From: Mesonia aestuariivivens
GTDB taxonomy: Bacteria > Bacteroidota > Bacteroidia > Flavobacteriales > Flavobacteriaceae
Assembly (NCBI RefSeq): GCF_019311235.1
Contig: NZ_JAHWDF010000003.1
Location: 204,239 to 268,238, forward strand
Length of the DNA: 64,000 bases
Reading direction: 5' to 3'
Shown here piece after piece: positions 56,029-64,000 of this stretch (position 1 is its first letter; each line of letters begins with the position of its first letter). The notes beneath the pieces were generated by a model, which ran no database searches, was not told the DNA's origin, and saw nothing but the letters and a program-made list of their open reading frames with translations. The translations under genes and the position numbers were made by a program.

Positions 56029-57696
56029 ATGTTAGAAATTTCAGAATTAAAAGCAAAGAAACTCCCAGAGCTTCAGGAGATTGCTAAAACCTTAAACGTT
56101 CCCAAATACAGAACTTTAAAGAAATTAGACTTAGTCTATCAAATTTTAGACTACCAAGCTGCTAATCCAAAAAAAGCACAAGAAGCTTTAACAGAAAACA
56201 CTACTGAAGCTTCCACAGAAAAAGAAAAGGATACTAAGAAGGACACCCAAGAGAACAAACCTCTTCCAAGAAGAGTAAGAACAATCCCTAATGCGGTTAG
56301 CAAATCTGAGGTAAAAGAAAAGCCTTCTACCCCTAAAAAGCCAGAAGCTAAAAAAACAAAAAGCACTCCCTCACCAGAAAAAACAGAACAACAACCAAAG
56401 GCAACTAAAACTAAACCTAGCCCAAGAGTTAGTAAAGAAAAAAAGCCTGCTCCTGCAGATTCTAAAAGAGAAAACCCCAAGACTCCTAACAAACCTAAAA
56501 CCAATCAACCAACTAATAATAGCCAAAAGAATAATGGTAATCGCGATAACAGAAATCGCTATAAAGAGCCAGATTATGAATTTGATGCGATTATAGAAAG
56601 TGAAGGTGTTTTAGACATCATGCAAGATGGTTATGGTTTTTTAAGATCTTCAGACTACAATTATTTATCTTCTCCTGATGATATTTATTTATCTCAATCT
56701 CAAATTAGATTATTTGGTCTAAAAACTGGTGATACTGTTTTAGGACAAGTAAGACCACCGAAAGAAGGAGAGAAATATTTCCCATTAATTAAGATTAACA
56801 AAATAAACGGCCTAGACCCACAAGTGGTAAGAGATCGCGTTTCTTTTGAACATCTTACACCGTTATTTCCTCAGGAAAAATTTAATTTAGCGGAAAAAGG
56901 CAGTAACATCTCAACACGAATTATAGATTTATTTTCCCCTATAGGAAAAGGTCAACGTGGAATGATAGTTTCTCAGCCAAAAACAGGTAAAACCATGCTA
57001 CTAAAAGCTGTAGCTAATGCGATTGCCGCTAACCACCCAGAAGTTTATCAAATTGTATTATTAATTGATGAACGCCCTGAAGAGGTGACCGATATGCAAC
57101 GTAATGTAAAAGGTGAAGTTGTTGCTTCTACTTTTGACAAAGAAGCTCATGAACATGTAAGAGTTGCCAATATTGTTTTAGAAAAAGCAAAACGATTAGT
57201 AGAATGTGGTCACGACGTAGTCATCTTACTAGATTCTATCACCAGGTTAGCCAGAGCTTACAATACCGTACAACCACCTAGTGGCAAAGTATTAAGTGGT
57301 GGTGTAGATGCAAATGCCTTACACAAACCAAAGCGTTTCTTTGGTGCCGCTAGAAATATTGAAGGCGGGGGTTCACTTTCTATTATCGCTACTGCTTTAA
57401 CAGATACAGGCTCTAAAATGGACGAAGTGATTTTTGAAGAATTTAAAGGAACAGGAAACATGGAGCTTCAGTTAGACAGAAAAATTGCTAACAGAAGAAT
57501 CTTCCCTGCTATTGATCTTACTTCATCAAGCACTAGAAGAGACGATTTATTATTAGACGAAGCTTCTGTACAAAGAATGTGGGTACTGCGTAAATACCTT
57601 GCTGACATGAACCCTGTAGAAGCTATGGAATTTATAAGTCAACGTATTAATCAAACTAAAAACAACGAAGAGTTCTTAATCTCTATGAATGGCTAA
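56029..57696 (+). CDS. rho: Transcription termination factor Rho
   Basis: Hexameric RNA helicase that ends transcription. A Rho_N domain (residues 1-44) is followed by a hydrophilic insert of about 140 residues (45-183), rich in Lys, Pro, Thr and Asn, then the cold-shock RNA-binding domain ([16 protein letters not shown]) and the ATPase core with Walker A SQPKTGKT at 315-322 and [13 protein letters not shown]. The insert is found in many Bacteroidota Rho proteins but differs in length and composition. It is followed by two intrinsic terminators. Confidence 0.96.
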   Translation: MLEISELKAKKLPELQEIAKTLNVPKYRTLKKLDLVYQILDYQAANPKKAQEALTENTTEASTEKEKDTKKDTQENKPLPRRVRTIPNAVSKSEVKEKPSTPKKPEAKKTKSTPSPEKTEQQPKATKTKPSPRVSKEKKPAPADSKRENPKTPNKPKTNQPTNNSQKNNGNRDNRNRYKEPDYEFDAIIESEGVLDIMQDGYGFLRSSDYNYLSSPDDIYLSQSQIRLFGLKTGDTVLGQVRPPKEGEKYFPLIKINKINGLDPQVVRDRVSFEHLTPLFPQEKFNLAEKGSNISTRIIDLFSPIGKGQRGMIVSQPKTGKTMLLKAVANAIAANHPEVYQIVLLIDERPEEVTDMQRNVKGEVVASTFDKEAHEHVRVANIVLEKAKRLVECGHDVVILLDSITRLARAYNTVQPPSGKVLSGGVDANALHKPKRFFGAARNIEGGGSLSIIATALTDTGSKMDEVIFEEFKGTGNMELQLDRKIANRRIFPAIDLTSSSTRRDDLLLDEASVQRMWVLRKYLADMNPVEAMEFISQRINQTKNNEEFLISMNG

Positions 57697-57718
57697 GACA
57701 ATCAAGTTCTAGATAAAT

Positions 57719-57756
57719 CAAAAAAGCGATACATCATTAAAATGTATCGCTTTTTT
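57719..57756 (+). terminator. Terminator after rho
   Basis: GCGATACAT and ATGTATCGC arms with a seven-base loop, flanked by an A-run and a T-run. Confidence 0.85.
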
Positions 57757-57795
57757 GATGAGTTAGCAGTTATCATTAACTCAAAAATGATCAAC

Positions 57796-57829
57796 AAAAA
57801 AGGCTTCTTTGCACAAAGAAGCCTTTTTT
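57796..57829. terminator. Bidirectional terminator between rho and rpsT
   Basis: AAAAAAGGCTTCTTT, four-base loop, AAAGAAGCCTTTTTT; perfect pairing with T-runs both ways. It can end the rpsT transcript. Confidence 0.85.
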
Positions 57830-57864
57830 ATTTTGAACACTAATTAATTACGTATACTCTTAAC

Positions 57865-58113
57865 TTAAAGAGCAGCTACGTGCTTAGTCAATTTTGATTT
57901 CAAGTTAGATGCTTTATTAGCATGAATAACATTATTCTTTGCTAATTTATCGATCATAGATACAACACTAGGCAACATAGTTTCAGCCTCTTTCTTCTCT
58001 GCACCTTTCAATTTTTTGATGGCATTACGAGTAGTTTTATGTTGGTAACGGTTTCTTAAACGCTTTACCTCACTATTACGAATTCTCTTTAATGCCGACT
58101 TATGATTTGCCAT
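57865..58113 (-). CDS. rpsT: 30S ribosomal protein S20
   Basis: An 82-residue basic helical protein of the small subunit. The opening [21 protein letters not shown] is characteristic. The rest ([39 protein letters not shown]) matches the family. Its start lies 34 bases downstream of the second tRNA-Glu on the minus strand and no separate promoter is visible, so it is probably transcribed with the two tRNAs. Confidence 0.95.
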   Translation of the reverse strand: MANHKSALKRIRNSEVKRLRNRYQHKTTRNAIKKLKGAEKKEAETMLPSVVSMIDKLAKNNVIHANKASNLKSKLTKHVAAL

Positions 58114-58147
58114 AACCCCTGTTTTATTTCTTAATTTCTAAAAATAG

Positions 58148-58219
58148 TAGTCCGTAGGGGAATCGAACCCCTGTTACCAGGATGAAAACCTGGCGTCCTA
58201 ACCCCTAGACGAACGGACC
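58148..58219 (-). tRNA. tRNA-Glu (TTC), second copy
   Basis: A 72-base tRNA on the minus strand. The acceptor pairs GGTCCGT with ACGGACT, the anticodon stem is CCAGG/CCTGG with loop TTTTCAT (anticodon TTC), and the T arm holds GGGGTTCGATTCCCC. CCA is not encoded. It is identical to the copy at 58265-58336. Confidence 0.95.
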
Positions 58220-58264
58220 ATTAATCAATATTTCAATTTAAAGACTTCACTCTGAAATCCCTTG

Positions 58265-58336
58265 TAGTCCGTAGGGGAATCGAACCCCTGTTACCAGGAT
58301 GAAAACCTGGCGTCCTAACCCCTAGACGAACGGACC
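58265..58336 (-). tRNA. tRNA-Glu (TTC), first copy
   Basis: Identical in sequence to the neighbouring copy. It is transcribed first, 22 bases after the -7 element of its promoter, with a 45-base spacer between the two tRNAs. Confidence 0.95.
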
Positions 58337-58358
58337 ATTAATTGCTAAAACGCGGATG

Positions 58359-58389
58359 CAAAAATAAAACTTATTTTGAATGTCACAAA
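58359..58389 (-). promoter_or_regulatory. Promoter of tRNA-Glu-tRNA-Glu-rpsT
   Basis: On the minus strand TTTG (58386-58389), 19 bases, TATTTTTG (58359-58366). The spacing and boxes match the tRNA-Arg promoter at 18195-18225. Confidence 0.78.
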
Positions 58390-58415
58390 CAATTAATTAA
58401 CTTTTTTTATTTTTT

Positions 58416-59894
58416 TTAATATGCCTTAGCAAATAGTACTCTCTGAGCAGATTTCTCTCCTGTAAGTACACATTTTCCTTCAGCCTGTTCTCCTTCAAAA
58501 GGAATACATCTAATAGTGGCTTTGGTTAGTTCTTTAATCTTATGTTCAGTTTCAGGTGTTCCGTCCCAATGAGCAGCTATAAAACCACCCTTCGCCTTTA
58601 AAACCTCTTTAAACTCATCAAAAGATTCTACTTCTGTAATATGATTATCACGGTAAGCTTTTGCTTTATCAAATAAATGCTCTTGAATCTCGACCATTAA
58701 ATCTTGAATTTTATCGACCACAGCATCTCGCTCTACAAACTCTTTAGTTAAGGTATCTCTTCGCGCTAACTCTACAGTACCTTTTTCTAAATCTTTAGGG
58801 CCTAAAGCTAATCGAACTGGAACTCCTTGCAATTCATACTGTGCAAACTTCCAACCTGGTTTATGGGTATCTCTATTGTCAAATTTAACAGAAATGCCCA
58901 CCGCTTTTAAATCGGCTACCAATTTGTTGGCTACTTCAGATATTTGATTTAATTGTTCTTCACCTTTATAAATAGGAACAATAACCACTTGGATTGGCGC
59001 TAATTTTGGAGGTAAAACTAAACCTTTATCATCACTATGAGTCATAATGAGCGCCCCCATTAATCTTGTTGAAACTCCCCAACTACTCGCCCAAACGTGT
59101 TTTAGATCTCCTTCTTTTGATGCAAATTTCACATCGAAAGCTTTAGCAAAGTTTTGACCTAAAAAGTGCGATGTACCTGCTTGCAATGCTTTACCATCTT
59201 GCATTAATGCTTCAATACAATAGGTTTCTTCAGCTCCCGCAAAACGTTCGCTTTCTGTTTTCTTACCCTTAATGACAGGTATAGCCATAAAGTTTTCAGC
59301 AAAATTAGCATAGATATTATTCATTTGCTCTGTTTCTGCTAAAGCTTCAGCTTTAGTTGCGTGAGCGGTATGCCCCTCTTGCCATAAAAATTCGGAAGTC
59401 CTTAAAAACAAACGCGTTCTCATTTCCCAACGAACAACATTTGCCCATTGATTAATTTTAATTGGCAAGTCGCGATAAGACTGAATCCAACCTTTATAGG
59501 TATTCCAAATAATAGCTTCTGAAGTTGGTCTTACCACTAACTCTTCTTCTAACTTAGCTTCTGGATCTACGATTAATTTACTTTTATCTTCTGGATCTGT
59601 TTTTAACCTATAATGAGTAACTACAGCGCATTCTTTAGCAAAACCTTCTGCATTTTTCTCTTCAGCTTCAAAAAGACTTTTTGGTACGAATAATGGGAAA
59701 TAGGCATTTTCATGACCAGTTTCCTTAAATTTCGTATCTAATTCTGCTTGCATTTTTTCCCAAATAGAATAACCATAAGGTTTAATAACCATACAACCTC
59801 TTACAGCAGAGTTCTCTGCTAAGTTAGCTTCTACAACCAACTCGTTATACCATTTTGAATAATCTTTTTCTCTAGGCGTTAGCTTTTTGCTCAT
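58416..59894 (-). CDS. proS: Prolyl-tRNA synthetase
   Basis: A 492-residue class II synthetase of the archaeal/eukaryotic-like type, which lacks the editing insert of the bacterial type. Motifs visible are [23 protein letters not shown] (motif 1 to 2 region), [25 protein letters not shown], and [18 protein letters not shown]. The anticodon-binding domain follows from about residue 300. The last residues include the C-terminal zinc-type domain of this class in degenerate form. It is leftward and followed by the tRNA promoter. Confidence 0.95.
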   Translation of the reverse strand: MSKKLTPREKDYSKWYNELVVEANLAENSAVRGCMVIKPYGYSIWEKMQAELDTKFKETGHENAYFPLFVPKSLFEAEEKNAEGFAKECAVVTHYRLKTDPEDKSKLIVDPEAKLEEELVVRPTSEAIIWNTYKGWIQSYRDLPIKINQWANVVRWEMRTRLFLRTSEFLWQEGHTAHATKAEALAETEQMNNIYANFAENFMAIPVIKGKKTESERFAGAEETYCIEALMQDGKALQAGTSHFLGQNFAKAFDVKFASKEGDLKHVWASSWGVSTRLMGALIMTHSDDKGLVLPPKLAPIQVVIVPIYKGEEQLNQISEVANKLVADLKAVGISVKFDNRDTHKPGWKFAQYELQGVPVRLALGPKDLEKGTVELARRDTLTKEFVERDAVVDKIQDLMVEIQEHLFDKAKAYRDNHITEVESFDEFKEVLKAKGGFIAAHWDGTPETEHKIKELTKATIRCIPFEGEQAEGKCVLTGEKSAQRVLFAKAY

Positions 59895-59907
59895 TATCTG
59901 GTATTTG

Positions 59908-59922
59908 GCACAAATATTGTGC
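59908..59922. promoter_or_regulatory. Palindrome upstream of proS
   Basis: GCACAA-ATA-TTGTGC, a perfect 6-bp inverted repeat with a 3-base spacer, 14 bases upstream of the proS start codon. It overlaps a weak -7-like element on the minus strand. It could be an operator. Confidence 0.3.
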
Positions 59923-59935
59923 TAATGTTAATAGC

Positions 59936-59967
59936 TTTTTTAGTTAGAGCAAAACTAACTAAATTTG
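59936..59967 (+). promoter_or_regulatory. Candidate promoter of the low-complexity lipoprotein operon
   Basis: TTTT at 59936-59939 as a weak -33, about 20 bases, and a perfect -7 TAAATTTG at 59960-59967. Confidence 0.45.
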
Positions 59968-60028
59968 ATATGTAGAACAATAAAATTCCCGAGATATGCA
60001 ACCTCTATCCTATTTTATAAATAACAAG

Positions 60029-61102
60029 ATGAAGTTTCTCAGCGGTTTGGCTTGTTCATTATTATTAATTTCTTGTGGTTCTTATAATAACTCGAGCTAT
60101 AATAATGATGGTATTTATACGCCAAATCCTTATGATTCTAATTATTCAGCACAAGAAAGTGAACAAATTTCTAATAATGATGTAAATCCTAATCTAAAAA
60201 AAGATGGCGAATATTATCAAAATTATTTTTCTCAACAAGGAAGCCAAATTTCAAAAGCACAAGATTACAATCAAGAAAATCAAGTGTTCACCGATGTAGA
60301 GTCTTATTCATCTGAAAATAACCCTCAAAGCAATAGCAACGAAGAGGTTATATATAATGAAAATTATAACTATTCACAAGCCAATGCAGGCTGGGGATCT
60401 AATCCTACAACAGTAGAAGTTAATTACATTAACACTGGATTTAATAATCCTTATTGGTATGGTGGCTACGGAATGAACCCTTATTATAATTCTTGGAGTT
60501 ACGGATGGGGCGGTTATTCTCCTTACAATAATTGGTCTGTAGGTTTTAACTGGGGATGGGGAAATTACTACCGTCCTTGGGGATGGGGAGGTTATTATAA
60601 TAATTACTACCCTGGGTATTACACGAATAACAACTATTACCACAACCGGTCGTATAGAGTAGCTAGAAGAAATAGCGGAAGAAGTAATTATGACCGAGTT
60701 GCAACAAACAATTCTAGAAATCATTATAATGCTAGATCAACACGCAATAACTCTTCAAGATCTAATGAAGTAAGAAACGATACCAGAATTAGAAATTCTA
60801 GCAATGTAAATGCTAGTCCTAGAAGCAGAGCAAGGGCTAATAATACTTCTGTTAGAAATAATTCAACTAGAACAAGAAACGGTTATTACAATAACTCAAC
60901 ACGTTCTTCAAATTCTAGAACATATTCACCTTCAACTAGAACTTATACTCCATCAACACGAACAAGAACTTCTACAAGCACTAGAGCTAGATCTTCTAGT
61001 AATAGAAGTTCTATGCGAGCTACAAGTACAGGCTCTACAAGAACAAGCTCATCTAGTAGTTCTAGAGGAAGAAGTTCAAGTGGAAGCAGTAGAAGAAGAT
61101 AA
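60029..61102 (+). CDS. Low-complexity lipoprotein with aromatic/Gly and Ser/Arg-rich regions
   Basis: A predicted lipoprotein of 357 residues. The start was placed at the ATG at 60029 so that the signal peptide KFLSGLACSLLLISC ends in a lipobox Cys; the upstream in-frame ATG at 59996 would add 11 residues before it. An N-terminal Asn/Ser/Gln-rich region leads to a Tyr/Trp/Gly/Asn segment (about 130-205, for example NPYWYGGYG and WGWGGYYNNYYPGYY), and then about 130 residues rich in Ser, Arg, Thr and Asn that end in SSGSSRRR. I recognise no domain. It precedes the OmpP1-like gene by nine bases, so the two are probably cotranscribed. Confidence 0.75.
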   Translation: MKFLSGLACSLLLISCGSYNNSSYNNDGIYTPNPYDSNYSAQESEQISNNDVNPNLKKDGEYYQNYFSQQGSQISKAQDYNQENQVFTDVESYSSENNPQSNSNEEVIYNENYNYSQANAGWGSNPTTVEVNYINTGFNNPYWYGGYGMNPYYNSWSYGWGGYSPYNNWSVGFNWGWGNYYRPWGWGGYYNNYYPGYYTNNNYYHNRSYRVARRNSGRSNYDRVATNNSRNHYNARSTRNNSSRSNEVRNDTRIRNSSNVNASPRSRARANNTSVRNNSTRTRNGYYNNSTRSSNSRTYSPSTRTYTPSTRTRTSTSTRARSSSNRSSMRATSTGSTRTSSSSSSRGRSSSGSSRRR

Positions 61103-61111
61103 TTTATACTT

Positions 61112-62632
61112 ATGAAGTTTTTATTATTATCAATACCCTTTTTTATAGCCTTATTATTTTCTGGAGCTTATGCTCAAAATATACAAGATGCTTATCAATT
61201 TTCTAATGCTCCAATTAAAGGGACAGCCAGATATAATTCTATGGCTGGTGCTTTTGGGGCTTTAGGTGGAGATATTTCTGCAATGAAAGATAATCCCGCA
61301 GGATCTTCTGTCTTCTTAACTAATTTTGGCTCTGTGAGTTTAGCTTCTAATTTTTATAACAACCAAGTTTCGTTAAATGGATTTACTTCAAAAACAAGTG
61401 ATGATCAATTAGATATTTCTCAGATTGGAGCTGTGTTTGTATTTAATAATTATGATGAAAATGCAACTTTAACCAAGTTTGCATTTGGAGTGACTTATGA
61501 TAGTAATAAGACTTTTAATAACGAATACAACTGGCAAGGATACACACCTTCTTCTATCTCTAATTATTTTGTTAATTTAGCTAACGGAGTACCTGTAAAT
61601 TATCTCGAGCCGCTTGATGTAGATAATACCTATAGATCTCTTGGGGAGTTAAATATTGCAGCCGGAGGCATTAGCAATACCGATTTACAAACTGCTTACA
61701 TAGGGTATCAAGCTTTTTTAATGGATCCGTTAAGCTTAGAAAACAATACTTACACTTCTAATGTTTTAGGAAATGAATTTGACCAACATTATAATTACAT
61801 TTCTGAAGGAAATAACGGAAAAGTTTCTGCTAATGGTTCTTTTAATCTTAACAATAAACTTTATTTAGGTCTAAATTTAAACGGTCACTTTATAAATAAA
61901 GAAATAAGCACTTCTTTTTTAGAACAAACAAATACATCTAGCACAACGATTAATGAAGTATATTTTGAAAATTACATTTTAACACTCGGTGGAGGATTTT
62001 CTTTTGACCTTGGTGCTATTTATAGATTAAATGAAAATATACGCCTTGGCGGAAGCTATAATTCTCCCACTTGGTACTCTATTCATGATGAAACCAACCA
62101 ATACATAGATAGCAATAGTCCTGAAGATGGTTTTATTTATATTGAGCCTAATATCACAAATATTTTACCCAACTACAACTATCAAACTCCTAGTAAATAC
62201 AATGCAAGTTTCGCTTATTTGTTTGGAACTAGTGGTTTAATAAGTATCGATTATTCTTACAAAGATTTCTCTAAAATAGAATATAGTGCAAAAGGAAATT
62301 ATTACGATTTTAATACACTTAACCAACAAATAGAAACAAACTTTAAATCTGTATCTTCCATAAAAATTGGAGGTGAATACAGGTATAAACATTGGAGCTT
62401 TAGAGGAGGATTTAATTACAATGAAAGTCCTTATAAAAATGAAAAAATAATTAGTGATTCTAAACTTTATTCAGGAGGAATTGGTTATAACTTCGGAAAT
62501 TATAAATTAGACTTATCTTATTCAAGATTCAATCAAACTTATCAGCAAAGTTTTTATAGAACAGGATTAAGTCCTGCTGAAATAGAATACATTTCTAATA
62601 ATGTTACTTTAACTGTTTCTGCGAATCTTTAA
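61112..62632 (+). CDS. OmpP1/FadL-like outer-membrane transport protein
   Basis: A 506-residue outer-membrane beta barrel. A signal peptide ends SGAYAQ; the next segment KGTARYNSMAGAFGALGGDISAMKDNPAGSSVF is the characteristic N-terminal plug region of this family, in which an NPA motif is conserved. Beta strands continue to the end, SNNVTLTVSANL. FadL-class proteins move hydrophobic compounds; the ligand here is unknown. In flavobacteria members are often annotated as hemin receptor or aromatic hydrocarbon degradation protein without proof. A terminator follows. Confidence 0.87.
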   Translation: MKFLLLSIPFFIALLFSGAYAQNIQDAYQFSNAPIKGTARYNSMAGAFGALGGDISAMKDNPAGSSVFLTNFGSVSLASNFYNNQVSLNGFTSKTSDDQLDISQIGAVFVFNNYDENATLTKFAFGVTYDSNKTFNNEYNWQGYTPSSISNYFVNLANGVPVNYLEPLDVDNTYRSLGELNIAAGGISNTDLQTAYIGYQAFLMDPLSLENNTYTSNVLGNEFDQHYNYISEGNNGKVSANGSFNLNNKLYLGLNLNGHFINKEISTSFLEQTNTSSTTINEVYFENYILTLGGGFSFDLGAIYRLNENIRLGGSYNSPTWYSIHDETNQYIDSNSPEDGFIYIEPNITNILPNYNYQTPSKYNASFAYLFGTSGLISIDYSYKDFSKIEYSAKGNYYDFNTLNQQIETNFKSVSSIKIGGEYRYKHWSFRGGFNYNESPYKNEKIISDSKLYSGGIGYNFGNYKLDLSYSRFNQTYQQSFYRTGLSPAEIEYISNNVTLTVSANL

Positions 62633-62657
62633 TTATTAAGATTTTATCTATACATAA

Positions 62658-62688
62658 AAAATCCCCACTAATGATTAGCGGGGATTTT
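62658..62688. terminator. Intrinsic terminator
   Basis: AAAATCCCC (62658-62666) and GGGGATTTT (62680-62688) with an inner CTAAT/ATTAG stem; it separates two convergent genes. Confidence 0.85.
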
Positions 62689-62711
62689 CTTATTCAAACC
62701 TTACCTCCTAT

Positions 62712-64000
62712 TTATCTTTTTAGGGTAAAGTGATTTTTAATGGTATTAGGTCTAGGTTCTCCAGGGTTACCTTCTTGATCTGGTATTGCTGGTTCCATAT
62801 ATTCTACTCTAAACCAGTAGTCTCCTGAGGGCACTGGATTTCCGTTAAAGGTACCGTCCCATCCTGGACTACTTGGACTGATTTGTTTTAATAGTTTTCC
62901 ATAACGATCAAAGATAAAGATTTGTGCTGCTCGGTTGAGCGGAGTGTCTAAACCTATGATATTCCAAGTATCATTATAACCATCGTCATTGGGAGTGAAA
63001 AATGGTGGAAAATCAATAAACGAGATCACTTGAGATTCAGTTGTTCCACAGCCATTTTTATCTCTACCGTAAACGATATGCGCTCCCGCTGATAAACCAT
63101 CTACTGCTAATTGACCCGTAGCAGGCAAGTCCATCCAAGGACCATTGTCTACACTAAACTCATAAACCCCTTCTCCTGTCACATTAGTGATGATTAAGCT
63201 ATGTTGCCCCTCAAAGCCTATCGAGGTTGGAGCTACCTCAAACTCTGGCGGGTTGCTCTCTAAAATAGTGATACTATCAATATCACTACCACAGTTATTA
63301 TTGTTTTCATCTAAACTATTGATATCAAATACTTGTACACTATAGTCTCCTGCTTGTAATGGATTACCACTACCACCGCCTACACTAAGGCTTGCTCCAT
63401 TTTCACTAATTAGACTACCGTTATAACTCCATTCAAAGCGATAATCGTTTTCATCTAATTGGGTGTCTATTACAACAGCGGTATAATCACCTCCAGTAAC
63501 TGGCGTGGAGCTATTACTATCTACACAAATGTAAAGGCCGTCATAGCTGCTAATATCTACGGCTGGACGAGGGTCTACACTTATAGGAATGATCACCGCG
63601 AGGGTACTGTTGCAAAAAGTATCGGTATTGACCACTTCTGCATAAATAACATCTCCATTGGTCGCTTCATAATTAGTCGCTTGTGATGCTGGAATACGAA
63701 TATTAGAATCATAATCTGCTTCACTGGCATAGTAATACACCTCTAGATTAGCGGGGATTGGACTTTCTACTACAATCGCTTCATCAAATTCTGATAAGTC
63801 AATGGTAGCTGTATTTTCTAACTCTACATCTGAACAAAGCATTCTGGATAGATTAGCATTCTCTTCAATCTGCGGACGAGCTTCTATATTAAGGTATAAC
63901 TTTCCTAAATTGATTTCATCTGTGATACGACATCCTGTAGTATTGTGGGTAACCTGAATATACAAGAGTTCTTCATCACTAGCCTGATAACCAAAGGGAA
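62712..64000 (-). CDS. T9SS type B sorting domain protein, 5' end outside window
   Basis: The C-terminal part (about 429 residues) of a secreted protein; the frame is open to the edge of the window, so the true start lies outside. The last 90 residues form the gliding-motility-associated C-terminal (CHU_C/type B) sorting domain: FFTPNDDGYNDTWNIIGLD, IFIFDRYGKLLKQI, GWDGTFNGNPVPSGDYWFRV and KNHFTLKR. Upstream are repeated Ig-like or PKD-like beta domains with conserved Cys pairs. Proteins of this class are exported by the type IX secretion system and displayed or released as adhesins or enzymes. No enzymatic domain is seen in the visible part. Confidence 0.9.
   Translation of the reverse strand, partial: PFGYQASDEELLYIQVTHNTTGCRITDEINLGKLYLNIEARPQIEENANLSRMLCSDVELENTATIDLSEFDEAIVVESPIPANLEVYYYASEADYDSNIRIPASQATNYEATNGDVIYAEVVNTDTFCNSTLAVIIPISVDPRPAVDISSYDGLYICVDSNSSTPVTGGDYTAVVIDTQLDENDYRFEWSYNGSLISENGASLSVGGGSGNPLQAGDYSVQVFDINSLDENNNNCGSDIDSITILESNPPEFEVAPTSIGFEGQHSLIITNVTGEGVYEFSVDNGPWMDLPATGQLAVDGLSAGAHIVYGRDKNGCGTTESQVISFIDFPPFFTPNDDGYNDTWNIIGLDTPLNRAAQIFIFDRYGKLLKQISPSSPGWDGTFNGNPVPSGDYWFRVEYMEPAIPDQEGNPGEPRPNTIKNHFTLKR

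Noticed and set aside
60810..61115. Leu/Gln/Glu-rich reading frame overlapping the lipoprotein gene
   Set aside because: It arises from frame-shifted reading of AGA/TCT-rich codons in the Ser/Arg tract; it has no start region or family features.
1..64000. CRISPR arrays, prophage, integrative elements or defence systems
   Set aside because: No regularly spaced repeats, integrase, transposase, phage structural or restriction genes are visible in the window.

Overview
The window looks like a piece of a Flavobacteriaceae (Bacteroidota) chromosome. The base composition is AT-rich. Several start regions carry the Bacteroidota promoter pattern (TTTG or TTG, about 19-20 bases, then TAnnTTTG) rather than Shine-Dalgarno driven starts. 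The gene families point the same way: type A and type B C-terminal sorting domains of the type IX secretion system, type III glutamine synthetase, short ketol-acid reductoisomerase, BT_3928, DUF3078, DUF4293, DUF1599 and Lacal_2735 proteins, and Rho with a long hydrophilic insert. The genus is not resolved; a marine flavobacterium is an inference only.

Layout. 1-10.5 kb: end of a DUF4197 gene, a small Lacal_2735 protein, an MscS channel, then leftward genes for a metal/cobalamin-type binding protein, pyrF, prfA, a DUF3078 protein, purM, type III glutamine synthetase and a Na+/Ca2+ exchanger. 10.6-13.9 kb: a decayed CotH/lamin-tail secreted protein gene with four lesions. 14.1-17.4 kb: a redoxin-blaI-M56 peptidase operon. 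17.4-22.5 kb: a tiny conserved protein, apt, tRNA-Arg, small membrane proteins and a NarL-type two-component pair. 22.7-31.6 kb: ilvD-ilvB-ilvN-ilvC behind an Ile-rich leader peptide and attenuator, then ilvA and acs. 31.8-35 kb: an MFS transporter, a GNAT acetyltransferase and a conserved protein of unknown function. 35.1-39.8 kb: leuA-leuC-leuD-leuB. 39.9-41.1 kb: a barrel-like gene broken by one amber codon. 41.1-45.5 kb: a divergent HxlR/NAD(P)-binding pair and a divergent S24-type regulator/radical SAM DNA repair pair. 45.8-64 kb: housekeeping genes (clpS, prmA, tpiA, folP, diadenylate cyclase, truA, rho, rpsT, two tRNA-Glu, proS), an unusual low-complexity lipoprotein, an OmpP1/FadL-like barrel and the C-terminal part of a T9SS type B protein.

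How the parts work together. Nearly the whole branched-chain amino acid pathway is present in two blocks: ilvDBNC plus ilvA for Ile/Val, and leuACDB for Leu. The first block has a textbook-style attenuator: a 21-residue leader with nine Ile codons, an antiterminator segment overlapping its stop codon, and an intrinsic terminator just before ilvD. A family of about 114-bp imperfect inverted-repeat elements occurs five times between genes. Two copies in opposite orientation bracket leuC-leuD and a third sits before ilvA. The S24 regulator faces the radical SAM/TIGR03915-like repair pair across an intergenic region with four copies of a GGAwwAAwyC-like motif, which suggests a damage-inducible repair module.

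Most of the window is ordinary core genome. The most interesting parts are the ilv attenuator, the dispersed hairpin family, the S24/radical SAM module, and the two pseudogenes. I found no CRISPR array, prophage, insertion sequence or integrase.
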